DNA of 16,301 nucleotides from an uncultured Holophagaceae bacterium (GTDB lineage Bacteria > Acidobacteriota > Holophagae > Holophagales > Holophagaceae): contig CAITBU010000487.1 in NCBI GenBank assembly GCA_903890595.1, forward strand, positions 1 to 16,301. Reading direction: 5' to 3'. Made by a program: the position numbers and the translations under genes. How positions within the stretch are numbered: the first letter of the stretch is position 1; each line of letters opens with the position of its first letter. Shown here piece after piece: positions 1 to 7,004 of the stretch. The notes under the pieces are model-generated. The model worked only from the letters and a program-made list of their open reading frames with translations. It ran no database searches and was not told the DNA's origin.

Positions 1-1665
1 CGCATCCTCTCGCGGGACTTCGTACCCATCCTGGTGGGGGACGAGTACCTGGGCCACCTCTGGCAGTACCACGACATCACGGAGCGGCGCCGGGCGGAGC
101 TGCGCTTGGAGGAAGCCGCCGTGGAGCTGGCCGAAGCCCGGGACCGGGCCGTGGCTGCCTCGGGCCTCAAGAGCGAGTTCCTGGCCAACATGAGCCACGA
201 GATCCGCACTCCCATGAACGGCATCATCGGGATGACCGGGCTGCTCCTGGATACGGCCTTGGGCGACGAGCAGCGGCAGTACGCTGAGACCGTCCGCTCC
301 TGCGGCGAGGCCCTGCTGACCCTCATCAACGACATCCTGGACTTCTCCAAGATTGAAGCCGGGAAGCTGGTCTTCGAGACCCTCGACTTCGACCTGCTGT
401 CCGTGGTGGAGGACGTGCAGGCGGTGCTGGGCTTCAAGGCCCGGGCCAAGGGGTTGGAGTTGGGCCTGTACATGGACCCAGCGACCCCGATCGCGGTGGT
501 TGGCGATCCGACGCGACTCCGGCAGATCCTCACCAACTTGGTGGACAATGCCCTGAAGTTCACCCACCAGGGCTCGGTGGAGGTGCGCGTTCGCACTGAG
601 TCCGAGGCCGGGGATACGGCCCTGGTGCGGGTGGAGGTGCGGGACACGGGTATCGGCATGCGCCCCGAGGTGGTTGAGCAGCTCTTCACATCCTTCTTCC
701 AGGGCGACAACACCACCAGCCGCAAGTACGGTGGCACGGGCCTGGGGCTCACCATCAGCAAGCGCCTGGCAGAGCTCATGGGGGGCAGCATTGGGGTGCG
801 CAGCGCACCGGGCGAGGGCAGTGCCTTCTGGTTCACCCTTCGGCTGGGGGTGCGCAGCCGCCCCAGCCCCCTGCCTTCGGCCCGGCCGCAGGTCTTCCTC
901 TCGGGGCTCCCGCCCCTGGCCACCCGGCTGGCGCTGGCGCAGCTGCGGGCTTGGGGCTTGCACCCTGAGGCTCTGCCCGCGGGCGGCGATACTGCCGCCT
1001 GGCTGCCCCTGCATCCTGCCCCGGGGTGCCTGGTGCTGGCGGGGGCCGAGGCCCTGGATGCTGCCCTGGCCGCCGCCGGGGATGGTGCCGTGGTGGCCGT
1101 GGGTCCGCTGTTTCAACCCGAGCTGCGGGAGGCCGCCTCCCGGAAAGGGGTGCAGGGCTTCCTGACGCTGCCCCTCCGGCCCAGTCAGCTACGGAGCCTC
1201 TTCGAGCCAGCCCAGGCCATGACCGTCGGTCGCCAGAGCCCCATCTCCCCGGCGGCGGCGCCCGTAAAGGTCCGGGTGCTGCTGGCGGAGGACAACCTCG
1301 TGAATCAGAAGGTGGCCCTCGCCATGCTGCGGAAACTGGGCATTGAGGCCGACCTGGCCGCCACGGGCATCGAGGCGCTGGATGCCCTGGTGGGGGTCTC
1401 CTACGACCTGGTGCTCATGGACTGCCAGATGCCCGCCATGGATGGCTTCGAGGCCACCCGCCGCATCCGGGAGCGGGAGCGGGGCACCCGGCACCTGCCT
1501 GTGGTGGCCATGACCGCCAACGCCATGGTGGGAGACCGGGAGCGCTGCCTTGAGGCCGGCATGGACGACCACATCCCCAAACCTGTTCGCTTGGAGGTCC
1601 TGCAGCGGGCCCTCCACCGTTGGCTGCCGGCCGGGGCCATACCCCCCGTAGGCGGGGAGGTCTGA
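1..1665 (+). CDS. Hybrid sensor histidine kinase, 5' end outside window
   Basis: Two-component hybrid kinase that autophosphorylates on histidine and passes phosphate to its own receiver. The frame is open from base 1, and the first residues look like the end of a PAS/PAC domain, so the true start lies upstream; the GTG at 34 is only an internal codon. In order: PAS end, short coiled coil, HisKA with H-box SHEIRTPMNG (His codon 196-198), HATPase with N-box (Asn codon 547-549), G1 box DTGIG (643-657) and G2 box GGTGLGL (730-750). A receiver-like stretch lacking the acceptor follows (about 883-1215). The C-terminal receiver is complete, with EDN acidic residues, acceptor Asp in LVLMDCQMP (codon 1420-1422) and Lys in IPKPV (codon 1579-1581). 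No membrane segment is visible in this part. The stop overlaps the next start by one base (TGATG), so the two are probably co-translated. Stimulus unknown. Confidence 0.95.
   Translation, partial: RILSRDFVPILVGDEYLGHLWQYHDITERRRAELRLEEAAVELAEARDRAVAASGLKSEFLANMSHEIRTPMNGIIGMTGLLLDTALGDEQRQYAETVRSCGEALLTLINDILDFSKIEAGKLVFETLDFDLLSVVEDVQAVLGFKARAKGLELGLYMDPATPIAVVGDPTRLRQILTNLVDNALKFTHQGSVEVRVRTESEAGDTALVRVEVRDTGIGMRPEVVEQLFTSFFQGDNTTSRKYGGTGLGLTISKRLAELMGGSIGVRSAPGEGSAFWFTLRLGVRSRPSPLPSARPQVFLSGLPPLATRLALAQLRAWGLHPEALPAGGDTAAWLPLHPAPGCLVLAGAEALDAALAAAGDGAVVAVGPLFQPELREAASRKGVQGFLTLPLRPSQLRSLFEPAQAMTVGRQSPISPAAAPVKVRVLLAEDNLVNQKVALAMLRKLGIEADLAATGIEALDALVGVSYDLVLMDCQMPAMDGFEATRRIRERERGTRHLPVVAMTANAMVGDRERCLEAGMDDHIPKPVRLEVLQRALHRWLPAGAIPPVGGEV
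1654..1660 (+). promoter_or_regulatory. Ribosome binding site for the PilZ-like/pseudo-receiver gene
   Basis: GGGGAGG lies four bases before the ATG at 1665, inside the last codons of the hybrid kinase. It favours ATG 1665 over the in-frame start at 1620, which would put 15 arginine- and glycine-rich residues inside the kinase gene without a comparable site. Confidence 0.6.
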
Positions 1666-2849
1666 TGGCCCGGAGTGCCGCCCTTCTGGAAGACGCCACG
1701 GAGATCCGCATGGCCCTGCAGCGGCTCTGCTCAGAGGGGGCCCGCCTGGAGGTGGCCTACCGGGACCGGCGCGCCGCCTTCCCGATCCTGACGGAGGACG
1801 GAGAGCGCCTGGCCTTCCGCATGCCCTTCGAGGAGATCCTGGCCTGGGGACTGAAGCCGGGCGAGAACCTGGCCCTGAAGCTCAAGGACCGCGGCCTGGA
1901 GTATGACTGCGTGGTTCCCCACGCTGGCCAGGAGCTGGTGGAGGGCGTGGAGCTCTGCCTGGCGGGCATTCCCCGGGTGCTGCGCCGGGCGGACCTGCAC
2001 CGGCTGGCGGACTTCATCCCGGACCGGGCCCATACGCCGGTGCACCCGGCCACCTTCACCAACGAGCGCAACGCCCTCATCGACGGCATCGTCCAGAGCT
2101 TTGGCGAGGAAGGCCTCGAGCTGGTGCTGCGCAACACTCGCCAGGATGTGCGCGAGCTGATGCGGATGGGCGAGGAGTCGATCCTGGATGTCCCCCTCCA
2201 GGCGGACTTCCGCCTGCGGGCTCCCGCCACCGTCGCCTACTTCGGGGAGAACCTGGTGGGCCTGCGGTTCAGCCGGGAAGCCGACGCGGACATGCTGAAC
2301 CAGTATCGGGAGTGGATGCAGGGTCAGCAGGCCATCCAGGCCCGCCAGGACCGGGCGGACTTCTCGCCCCGGGGCTTCCAGGAGGCCACGGCGCGGCTCA
2401 GCCGGGCGGCGGCCCTGCCGGGGCTGAAGATCATCGTGGACCGCGAACCCATGCTGCTGCTGCTTACCGAGCGAGAGGATTTCGCCCGCCGCCTGGGGGA
2501 GGCCCTCAGCCGTCGCTTTGGCTTGGCCACCCTGGATCCCGTCAAGGGCCCACTGAAGCCCCGGCTCGAAGCGCTTGGAGTCTCGGACCAGGGCTGGGGC
2601 CGGGTGCGCATGGTGCTGGTCCATAACCAGCAGCGCCTGCTGAGCCCCCTGGAGCTGTGCCGTCAGCTGGTCGAAGAGGAGGCCTGCCCCGTGCCCCTCA
2701 TTGTCGCCGGCACCGAGGAGGACGAAGCCAAGAAGCGCCACCACGCCATCGCCGCCGGCGCCGTGGACTTCGTGGCCGTGGAGCCCTTCCGCATCCTCGC
2801 CATCCTCAAGCGCCTGGATGGGACGCTCAGGTTGTTTGAGGGGGAATAG
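1665..2849 (+). CDS. PilZ-like protein with degenerate C-terminal receiver domain
   Basis: 394-residue soluble protein. I do not recognise a named family. Residues about 25-125 look like a YcgR-type N-terminal beta domain. Residues about 128-215 resemble a PilZ barrel (pattern ending in VGLRFSREAD), but the usual RxxxR and DxSxxG c-di-GMP motifs are poorly kept: the second reads roughly SFGEEG. Residues about 253-390 have the shape of a receiver (IIVDREPM at the start, AAGAVDFV near the end). However, the acceptor Asp is replaced by His320 (MVLVHN) and the conserved Lys by Glu373 (VAVEPF), so phosphorylation is unlikely. The TGATG overlap with the hybrid kinase implies a shared operon and possibly direct interaction. 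The PilZ call is moderate; the receiver-like fold is more certain. A c-di-GMP role is inference only. Confidence 0.8.
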   Translation: MARSAALLEDATEIRMALQRLCSEGARLEVAYRDRRAAFPILTEDGERLAFRMPFEEILAWGLKPGENLALKLKDRGLEYDCVVPHAGQELVEGVELCLAGIPRVLRRADLHRLADFIPDRAHTPVHPATFTNERNALIDGIVQSFGEEGLELVLRNTRQDVRELMRMGEESILDVPLQADFRLRAPATVAYFGENLVGLRFSREADADMLNQYREWMQGQQAIQARQDRADFSPRGFQEATARLSRAAALPGLKIIVDREPMLLLLTEREDFARRLGEALSRRFGLATLDPVKGPLKPRLEALGVSDQGWGRVRMVLVHNQQRLLSPLELCRQLVEEEACPVPLIVAGTEEDEAKKRHHAIAAGAVDFVAVEPFRILAILKRLDGTLRLFEGE

Positions 2850-2863
2850 GTTGATTGGAGGGG

Positions 2864-2905
2864 CTGACAGCTGTCAGCTGTCGGCTATCAGCTATCAGCT
2901 ATCAG
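2864..2905. repeat. Left array of 7-bp repeats (six units)
   Basis: Six contiguous heptamers: CTGACAG, CTGTCAG, CTGTCGG, then CTATCAG three times. The last five are reverse complements of unit types found in the right array (CTGACAG, CCGACAG, CTGATAG), so the two arrays face each other and could form a long imperfect hairpin. The array starts 14 bp after the stop of the PilZ-like gene. Confidence 0.9.
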
Positions 2906-2954
2906 CCAAGACGGGTGGTGGCAGAACACAGGAGTGGGACGACCCCAGCTTTCG
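2906..2954. other. 49-bp core between the two heptamer arrays
   Basis: Non-repeated spacer between the opposed arrays. It contains a small GGGACGACCC palindrome-like stretch (about 2936-2945) and no convincing reading frame. Together with the arrays it forms one compact intergenic element between convergent genes. It could act as a bidirectional transcription end, but there is no T-run typical of an intrinsic terminator. Confidence 0.5.
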
Positions 2955-3010
2955 CTGACAGCTGACAGCCGACAGCCGACAGCCGATAGCCGATAGCCGA
3001 CAGCTGATAG
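2955..3010. repeat. Right array of 7-bp repeats (eight units)
   Basis: Eight contiguous heptamers: CTGACAG twice, CCGACAG twice, CCGATAG twice, CCGACAG, CTGATAG, then a partial unit CTA at 3011-3013. All fit C(T/C)GA(C/T)AG. The array runs directly into the stop codon of the minus-strand glycosyltransferase. Confidence 0.9.
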
Positions 3011-4138
3011 CTAACCCAACCTCACATCCCTCCCCCGCCAGTGATTCACGCCTCTGAGGCGGTCCCAGAGGGCCCAGGTGGCACCGGCGGCGAAGGCCAG
3101 GACGGCGGCGGGCCACAGGGCCCAGAGGACATCCATGGGGCGGCCGGTGAAGCGCTGCTGGACATCGCCTGCCACCGCCGGCACCAGCAGCCAGACCAGC
3201 AGGGCCAAGCCCGGATGGCCGGCCCAGGGCAGCCAGAGCGGGGCGAGACCCAGGCCCAGGAGCACGGGCAGCAGGGGGGGCAGCAGCCACCAGAAGGGCA
3301 GGGCGGCGGTGTTCTTCCGCATGGCGCGCACCAGCTCGGCGAGGCCGTGGTACATGCGCAGGTGCAGGTCGGGCCCGCCTCGGGCCACCCGGTTGATGAA
3401 GCCTGCGGCCTTCACCCGGCGCGCCAGCATCATGTCGTCGATGGCCTCCATGGGCACGGCCGCATGGCCGCCCACGGCGTCGTAGGCCTCGCGGCGCAGC
3501 AGGGTGAAGGCCCCAATGCCACAGAAAGCCGGGCTGCGGGGATCGGGCACCCGGTGCGGGGGCACGGTCAGCAGGAAGGCGCAGGCCGCAATGGGCAGGA
3601 TGATGCGCTCGGCGGCCCCCACCGCATCCACCGCTGGGACCAGGGCCAGGATGTCCGTGGGCTGAGCGAGGGCATGGGCCAGGGCCCGCCGCAGCAGGTC
3701 CGGGGTGGCTTGGACATCGGCATCGGCGAAGAGCAGCCACTGGGCCGCGAGGGCCTCGGGTTCCCGGGTGGCCAGGTCCAGAGCATGGTTCTTCCCCAGC
3801 CAGCCCGGGGGCAGGTGGTCGTTGCGGAGGACTCGCAGGCGGTCCGGTCGCGCCGCGGCCCGGGTACGGAGGAGCTCCGAGCTGCCGTCCGTTGAGCCGT
3901 CGTCCACCACCAGGATCTGCAGGGCCGGGTGGTCCTGGGCCAGCCAGGAGTCCAGGGCCGCCGCCAGCTCCACGGCCTCGTCCCGCACCGGGATGCAAAG
4001 GCAGACCGTTGGGGGCTCCGGCAGGGGCGCAGGGTCGGTGCCCAGAACAGGCATGCGGGCGGCGTGCCGCCTCAGCACGGCCAAGGCGACGAGGATCACG
4101 CCCGCCGTCCCCCAGGATGTCGCTTCCAGCCAGACCAT
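3011..4138 (-). CDS. Membrane-anchored family 2 glycosyltransferase
   Basis: 375-residue GT2 enzyme, expected to transfer a sugar from a nucleotide- or lipid-linked donor to an unknown acceptor at the inner membrane. An N-terminal hydrophobic helix (about 7-22) precedes the GT-A domain. The domain carries VVDDGS (77-82), a PPGWLGKNHAL stretch (110-120), the metal-binding DAD (139-141), and EAIDDMML (231-238) with the likely catalytic acid. Three or so hydrophobic segments follow (about 283-360), and the tail has an HWRGR motif. This layout resembles lipid-modifying GT2 enzymes of the HpnB/CrtQ/ceramide glucosyltransferase kind, but no substrate can be assigned. It starts with ATG at 4138; no strong Shine-Dalgarno is visible. 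It diverges from the antiporter gene with 32 bp between starts, and its stop codon lies in the repeat element. Confidence 0.9.
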   Translation of the reverse strand: MVWLEATSWGTAGVILVALAVLRRHAARMPVLGTDPAPLPEPPTVCLCIPVRDEAVELAAALDSWLAQDHPALQILVVDDGSTDGSSELLRTRAAARPDRLRVLRNDHLPPGWLGKNHALDLATREPEALAAQWLLFADADVQATPDLLRRALAHALAQPTDILALVPAVDAVGAAERIILPIAACAFLLTVPPHRVPDPRSPAFCGIGAFTLLRREAYDAVGGHAAVPMEAIDDMMLARRVKAAGFINRVARGGPDLHLRMYHGLAELVRAMRKNTAALPFWWLLPPLLPVLLGLGLAPLWLPWAGHPGLALLVWLLVPAVAGDVQQRFTGRPMDVLWALWPAAVLAFAAGATWALWDRLRGVNHWRGRDVRLG

Positions 4139-4170
4139 GGTTCAGCCTAGCCTGAGGGAGTGATCCCGAG

Positions 4171-5412
4171 GTGAGCATGCTCCTGGCCTTCCTGGCCCAC
4201 GATCCCCTGGCGGGAACCCTGATGCTGCTGGCCCTGCTCTGGCTGGCGGCCAAGGTGGGCGGAGAGCTGGCGTTGCGCCTGGGGCTGCCGGTGGTCACGG
4301 GGGAGCTGGCCGCCGGACTGGTGCTCACTGCCCTGCACCGGGTTTGGCCCCTGCTACCGGATGTGGGGGCCTCGCCCGCCGCCGAGCTCCTGGGCAGCCT
4401 GGGTGTGGTGGTCTTGATGTTCGCCGTGGGCCTGGAGTCCACCGTGCCCCAGATGCTAAAGGTGGGCGCAGCTTCCCTCCGGGTGGCGGTGGTCGGTGTG
4501 GTGGCACCCATGGCGGCGGGCCTTGCGGGGGCCTGGCTGCTCCTGCCCAAGGGCACGCCCTTTGTGGTGGACCTCTTCATCGGGGCCTGCCTCTGTGCCA
4601 CCAGCATCGGCATCTCGGCCCAGGTGCTGCGGGAGAAAGGGGCTGCGGGCTCCCTGGAGGGTCGGGTCATCGTGGGTGCAGCGGTGGTGGATGATGTGCT
4701 GGGGCTGCTGGTCCTGGTGGCCGTCACGGGAATGGTCAGCGGCGGGGCGGGGGCACCCTCGGGCCTGGGGCTGGCCGGAACGCTCGGTCTGGCCCTGGGC
4801 TTTCTGCTGCTCGCCCTCACCCTGGGCCGCCAAGCCACCCCTCGCCTCTTTCGCCTGGCTTCGCGCTTCCGGGGGGAGCAGATCCTCCTCCCCCTGGCCC
4901 TGGGCTTCGCGTTCTTGCTGGCCTGGCTGGGCAGCCTCGCCGGCCTGGCCTCCATCGTGGGGGCCTATGCGGCGGGCCTGATCCTGGAGCCCGCTCACAT
5001 CGAGGACCTGGAGCGCCGGGAGGACCACACCCTCGAGGAGCTGGTGCGGCCCCTGGTGACGGTCCTGTCGCCCCTGTTCTTCGTGCTCATGGGGGCCAAG
5101 GTGGACCCGGTAGCCCTGCTTAGTCCATCCACCCTGGCCTTCGCCGGGGTCCTGGCGGTCCTGGGTGTGGCCGGCAAGTTCGTGGCGGGTTTTGCCGGTG
5201 GCCGGGGGCTGCGCTCAGCCGTGGTGGGTTGGGGGATGGTCCCCCGGGGGGAGGTGGGGCTGATCTTTGTCGCTGCCGGGGCCCAGCTTCGCCTGGACGG
5301 GGTCCCCCTCCTGTCGGCCAGTGTGCAGGCCGGGATCATCGGGGCGCTGCTGCTCACCACCGTGGCTGGGCCCGTGGGCCTAGGCTGGGCCCTGGGGCCG
5401 CGGAAGCCCTAG
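4171..5412 (+). CDS. CPA2-family cation/proton antiporter
   Basis: 413-residue inner-membrane protein with about 12-13 hydrophobic segments. It exchanges monovalent cations (Na+ or K+) for protons. Family features visible are GELAAGLVL in an early helix, LMFAVGLEST, the unwound-helix stretch GACLCATSIGIS, the ion-binding Asp pair D174-D175 in VVDDVLGLL, GAYAAGLIL, and GMVPRGEVGLIF near the end. The paired Asp is the pattern of electrogenic NapA-like members. There is no cytoplasmic TrkA-N (RCK) or Usp tail, so it is a short NapA/GerN-like form, not full-length KefB/C. The GTG start at 4171 follows GAGGGAG (4154-4160); an ATG two codons later is an alternative. Its stop is only five bases from the convergent lipoprotein stop. 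Ion choice cannot be read from the sequence. Confidence 0.93.
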   Translation: MSMLLAFLAHDPLAGTLMLLALLWLAAKVGGELALRLGLPVVTGELAAGLVLTALHRVWPLLPDVGASPAAELLGSLGVVVLMFAVGLESTVPQMLKVGAASLRVAVVGVVAPMAAGLAGAWLLLPKGTPFVVDLFIGACLCATSIGISAQVLREKGAAGSLEGRVIVGAAVVDDVLGLLVLVAVTGMVSGGAGAPSGLGLAGTLGLALGFLLLALTLGRQATPRLFRLASRFRGEQILLPLALGFAFLLAWLGSLAGLASIVGAYAAGLILEPAHIEDLERREDHTLEELVRPLVTVLSPLFFVLMGAKVDPVALLSPSTLAFAGVLAVLGVAGKFVAGFAGGRGLRSAVVGWGMVPRGEVGLIFVAAGAQLRLDGVPLLSASVQAGIIGALLLTTVAGPVGLGWALGPRKP

Positions 5413-5417
5413 CTCGG

Positions 5418-5918
5418 TCAGTTGCTGCTGGCAGGGGTTCCTGGCGTCTTGGGGCCGGCACCCTGGAAGGGGGCGACCATGACCATGATGGAACTGCCCG
5501 TGAACCACCGGCCCTCGATCTGGATGGAGGCCACCCGATCCCCCCGCAGGAAGGTCAGGATGCTGGTCTTGGCCTGGGTGGCACTGATCAGGCGCCAGCC
5601 GGAGCCATCCATGCGCTCCTGAAAGAAGGTGCAGGCCTCGGCTGAGGAGAGGCTGGTGGTCATGACCAGACGACCTGTCCAGGCCTCGCCCTGGCCCATG
5701 ATGAGGGTCTTGTCGGCGTCCGCCTTGGCGTCCGGCGGCATGGGGATGTCCTTCACCACGCGGGGACTGGTGCCCACCGTGGGGGCCATGACCGGCCCGG
5801 CGGCCGGCGCCTCCGAGGGCGCCGGCTGGGGGGCCTTCATGCAGCCGGTCAGCGCCAGCAGGCCTGCCAGGGGCAGGGTAAGGCGGAGTGAAGCAGGTTG
5901 GTTTCGCATGGTTTTCAT
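5418..5918 (-). CDS. Small lipoprotein of unknown function
   Basis: 166 residues. The signal peptide has basic residues (K2, R5, R12), a hydrophobic core (13-23) and the lipobox LTGC with Cys26, so the mature protein should be lipid-anchored in the cell envelope. A proline/alanine-rich linker (27-55) precedes a compact domain (about 58-150). That domain starts with an IPMPPDA motif and includes a SSAEACTFFQERMDGSGW stretch, followed by beta-strand-like repeats. It is reminiscent of small uncharacterised lipoprotein domains with a MP-x-P start and a Phe-Phe/Gly-Trp core, but I cannot name the family. The start at 5918 is supported by GGGAG eight bases upstream (5927-5931, minus strand). It is transcribed away from the PAS-Fis gene and converges on the antiporter. 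Confidence 0.85.
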   Translation of the reverse strand: MKTMRNQPASLRLTLPLAGLLALTGCMKAPQPAPSEAPAAGPVMAPTVGTSPRVVKDIPMPPDAKADADKTLIMGQGEAWTGRLVMTTSLSSAEACTFFQERMDGSGWRLISATQAKTSILTFLRGDRVASIQIEGRWFTGSSIMVMVAPFQGAGPKTPGTPASSN

Positions 5919-5937
5919 GATTCGGGCTCCCGACCTG

Positions 5938-5976
5938 AACGCAAAAAGAAATCATCAATCTACATAATCAAGCGTA
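5938..5976. promoter_or_regulatory. AT-rich patch between divergent genes, probable promoter region
   Basis: A clear AT-rich island in otherwise GC-rich DNA, between the lipoprotein gene and the PAS-Fis gene. CATAAT at 5963-5968 could be a plus-strand -10, but no good -35 sits at the right distance on either strand. The promoter call is based mainly on composition and divergent orientation. Confidence 0.35.
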
Positions 5977-6028
5977 TGGAGCGAGGGGCCTGCCCGCAAT
6001 AGCCTTCAGGGGTGCCCCCCAGTGTCTC

Positions 6029-6039
6029 GCAAGGGGTCT
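6029..6039 (+). promoter_or_regulatory. Shared upstream motif GCAAGGGGTCT, copy 1
   Basis: This 11-mer lies 29 bp before the PAS-Fis start, is preceded by TCTC and followed directly by GGGG. The same 11-mer, with the same TCTC before it and a GGGG after it, occurs upstream of the REC-LuxR gene. It may be a common operator; this is inference. Confidence 0.35.
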
Positions 6040-6055
6040 GGGGATTGGCTACAAA

Positions 6056-6061
6056 AGGAGG
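6056..6061 (+). promoter_or_regulatory. Strong ribosome binding site for the PAS-Fis gene
   Basis: AGGAGG seven bases before ATG 6069. It fixes the start there and argues against the longer in-frame GTG at 6012, which would read through this site. Confidence 0.75.
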
Positions 6062-6068
6062 CTCCGCC

Positions 6069-6965
6069 ATGGGACAGACTCGCCCCCTGGGAATTCTGGT
6101 ATTTGATGCGAACGGCTCCCTGCTTCGCTACAGCAAGGAGGCCCATGAGCTGACGGGTTACCCCTTTGACGCAGTGGAAACCCAGGAACAGTGGTGTCAG
6201 AACCTGTTTCCGGATCCCGTCAGCCTTGCCATTGTTCAAGGCATCTTCCGGGAGATGGGGACCCCGTCCGGGACCAACCCGTCCCGCTCCTTCGAGTTTG
6301 CCCTGCCCTTCCGGACCGCCTCCGGCGACCTCAAGGACGGCCAGATCACCATCGCCCTGACCAGTCAGACCCAGGAGTCCCCGGAGCCTCTGTTCCTGGT
6401 GAGCCTCATGGAGAAGGTGCCGGCGGTGGAAGTCCAACCCCACTCCGAGTCTCGGGACGTGCTGGGGCAGGCCCTGAGCGTCCTTAACAACGCCAGTGGC
6501 AACCTGATGTCCATTCTGGATGAGAGCCAGCGGCGGGTCATCGCCTCCACCAACCGGATCCGCGGCGACCAAGTGGCCATGTCCCACCAGTGGGATGGAC
6601 TGTTTCAGGAGGCCTTTGCCCTGGCCCGCATCCGGGATCTGGTCACGGTCATCCGCGATTCCATCGGCATCGCGCAGGACGCTTCCCGGGCTCAGGTTCG
6701 ACAGGCCGACCCGGACCGGCCCCTGGTGGGGGTCCCCGTGGGCAAGCCCGTGGCGCTGCCGCTGGGACTGAGCCTGCACAAGCTCGAACGCTTCTGGATC
6801 CTGAGCACGCTCCAGGCCCTCCAGGGCAACCGCAGTGATTGTGCCCGGCATCTCGACATCGCCCTGCGTACCGTTCGCAACAAATTGGGCGAGTACAAAC
6901 AGGCCGGCTTCAAGATCCCTTCCGCAAGCCGGGGCCGAAGGGTCAAGGCCCGAATCGCAATCTGA
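6069..6965 (+). CDS. PAS domain protein with C-terminal Fis-type helix-turn-helix
   Basis: 298-residue predicted DNA-binding regulator. Residues 1-115 form a PAS-like sensor (GILVFDANGSLLRYS at the start). A helical linker spans about 125-225. Residues about 235-280 form a Fis/NtrC-type HTH (LxKLERFWILSTLQALQGN, then a recognition helix around ALRTVRNKL), followed by a basic tail (R288, R290, R291, K293, R295). This is the two-ended architecture of an NtrC-type enhancer-binding protein without the central AAA+ ATPase. It therefore cannot open sigma-54 promoters itself and more likely acts as a direct activator, repressor or DNA-bending factor. The HTH also resembles the small ActR/PrrA type. 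It precedes the REC-LuxR gene on the same strand with an 89-bp gap holding that gene's own promoter. The PAS ligand is unknown. Confidence 0.85.
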   Translation: MGQTRPLGILVFDANGSLLRYSKEAHELTGYPFDAVETQEQWCQNLFPDPVSLAIVQGIFREMGTPSGTNPSRSFEFALPFRTASGDLKDGQITIALTSQTQESPEPLFLVSLMEKVPAVEVQPHSESRDVLGQALSVLNNASGNLMSILDESQRRVIASTNRIRGDQVAMSHQWDGLFQEAFALARIRDLVTVIRDSIGIAQDASRAQVRQADPDRPLVGVPVGKPVALPLGLSLHKLERFWILSTLQALQGNRSDCARHLDIALRTVRNKLGEYKQAGFKIPSASRGRRVKARIAI

Positions 6966-7004
6966 CTGTAAAAATTCGAACTACATAAATACACATACGG
7001 ATCT

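Noticed and set aside
2701..2958. Short plus-strand frame giving a QLSAISYQLSA-type peptide
   Set aside because: The peptide is just the 7-bp repeat read in frame (21-bp, 7-residue period). Such repeats produce spurious hypothetical proteins.
2895..4955. 686-codon open frame on the minus strand across the repeat, glycosyltransferase and antiporter
   Set aside because: Proline/arginine/glycine-rich shadow frame caused by high GC. It covers two well-supported genes in other frames and its end is translated heptamer repeat.
6012..6068. Longer N-terminus for the PAS-Fis protein starting at GTG 6012
   Set aside because: The strong AGGAGG at 6056-6061 is ideally placed for ATG 6069, and the extra 19 residues have no PAS resemblance.
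5919..6068. Riboswitch in the intergenic region before the PAS-Fis gene
   Set aside because: No conserved core of c-di-GMP, cobalamin or other familiar riboswitches could be recognised.
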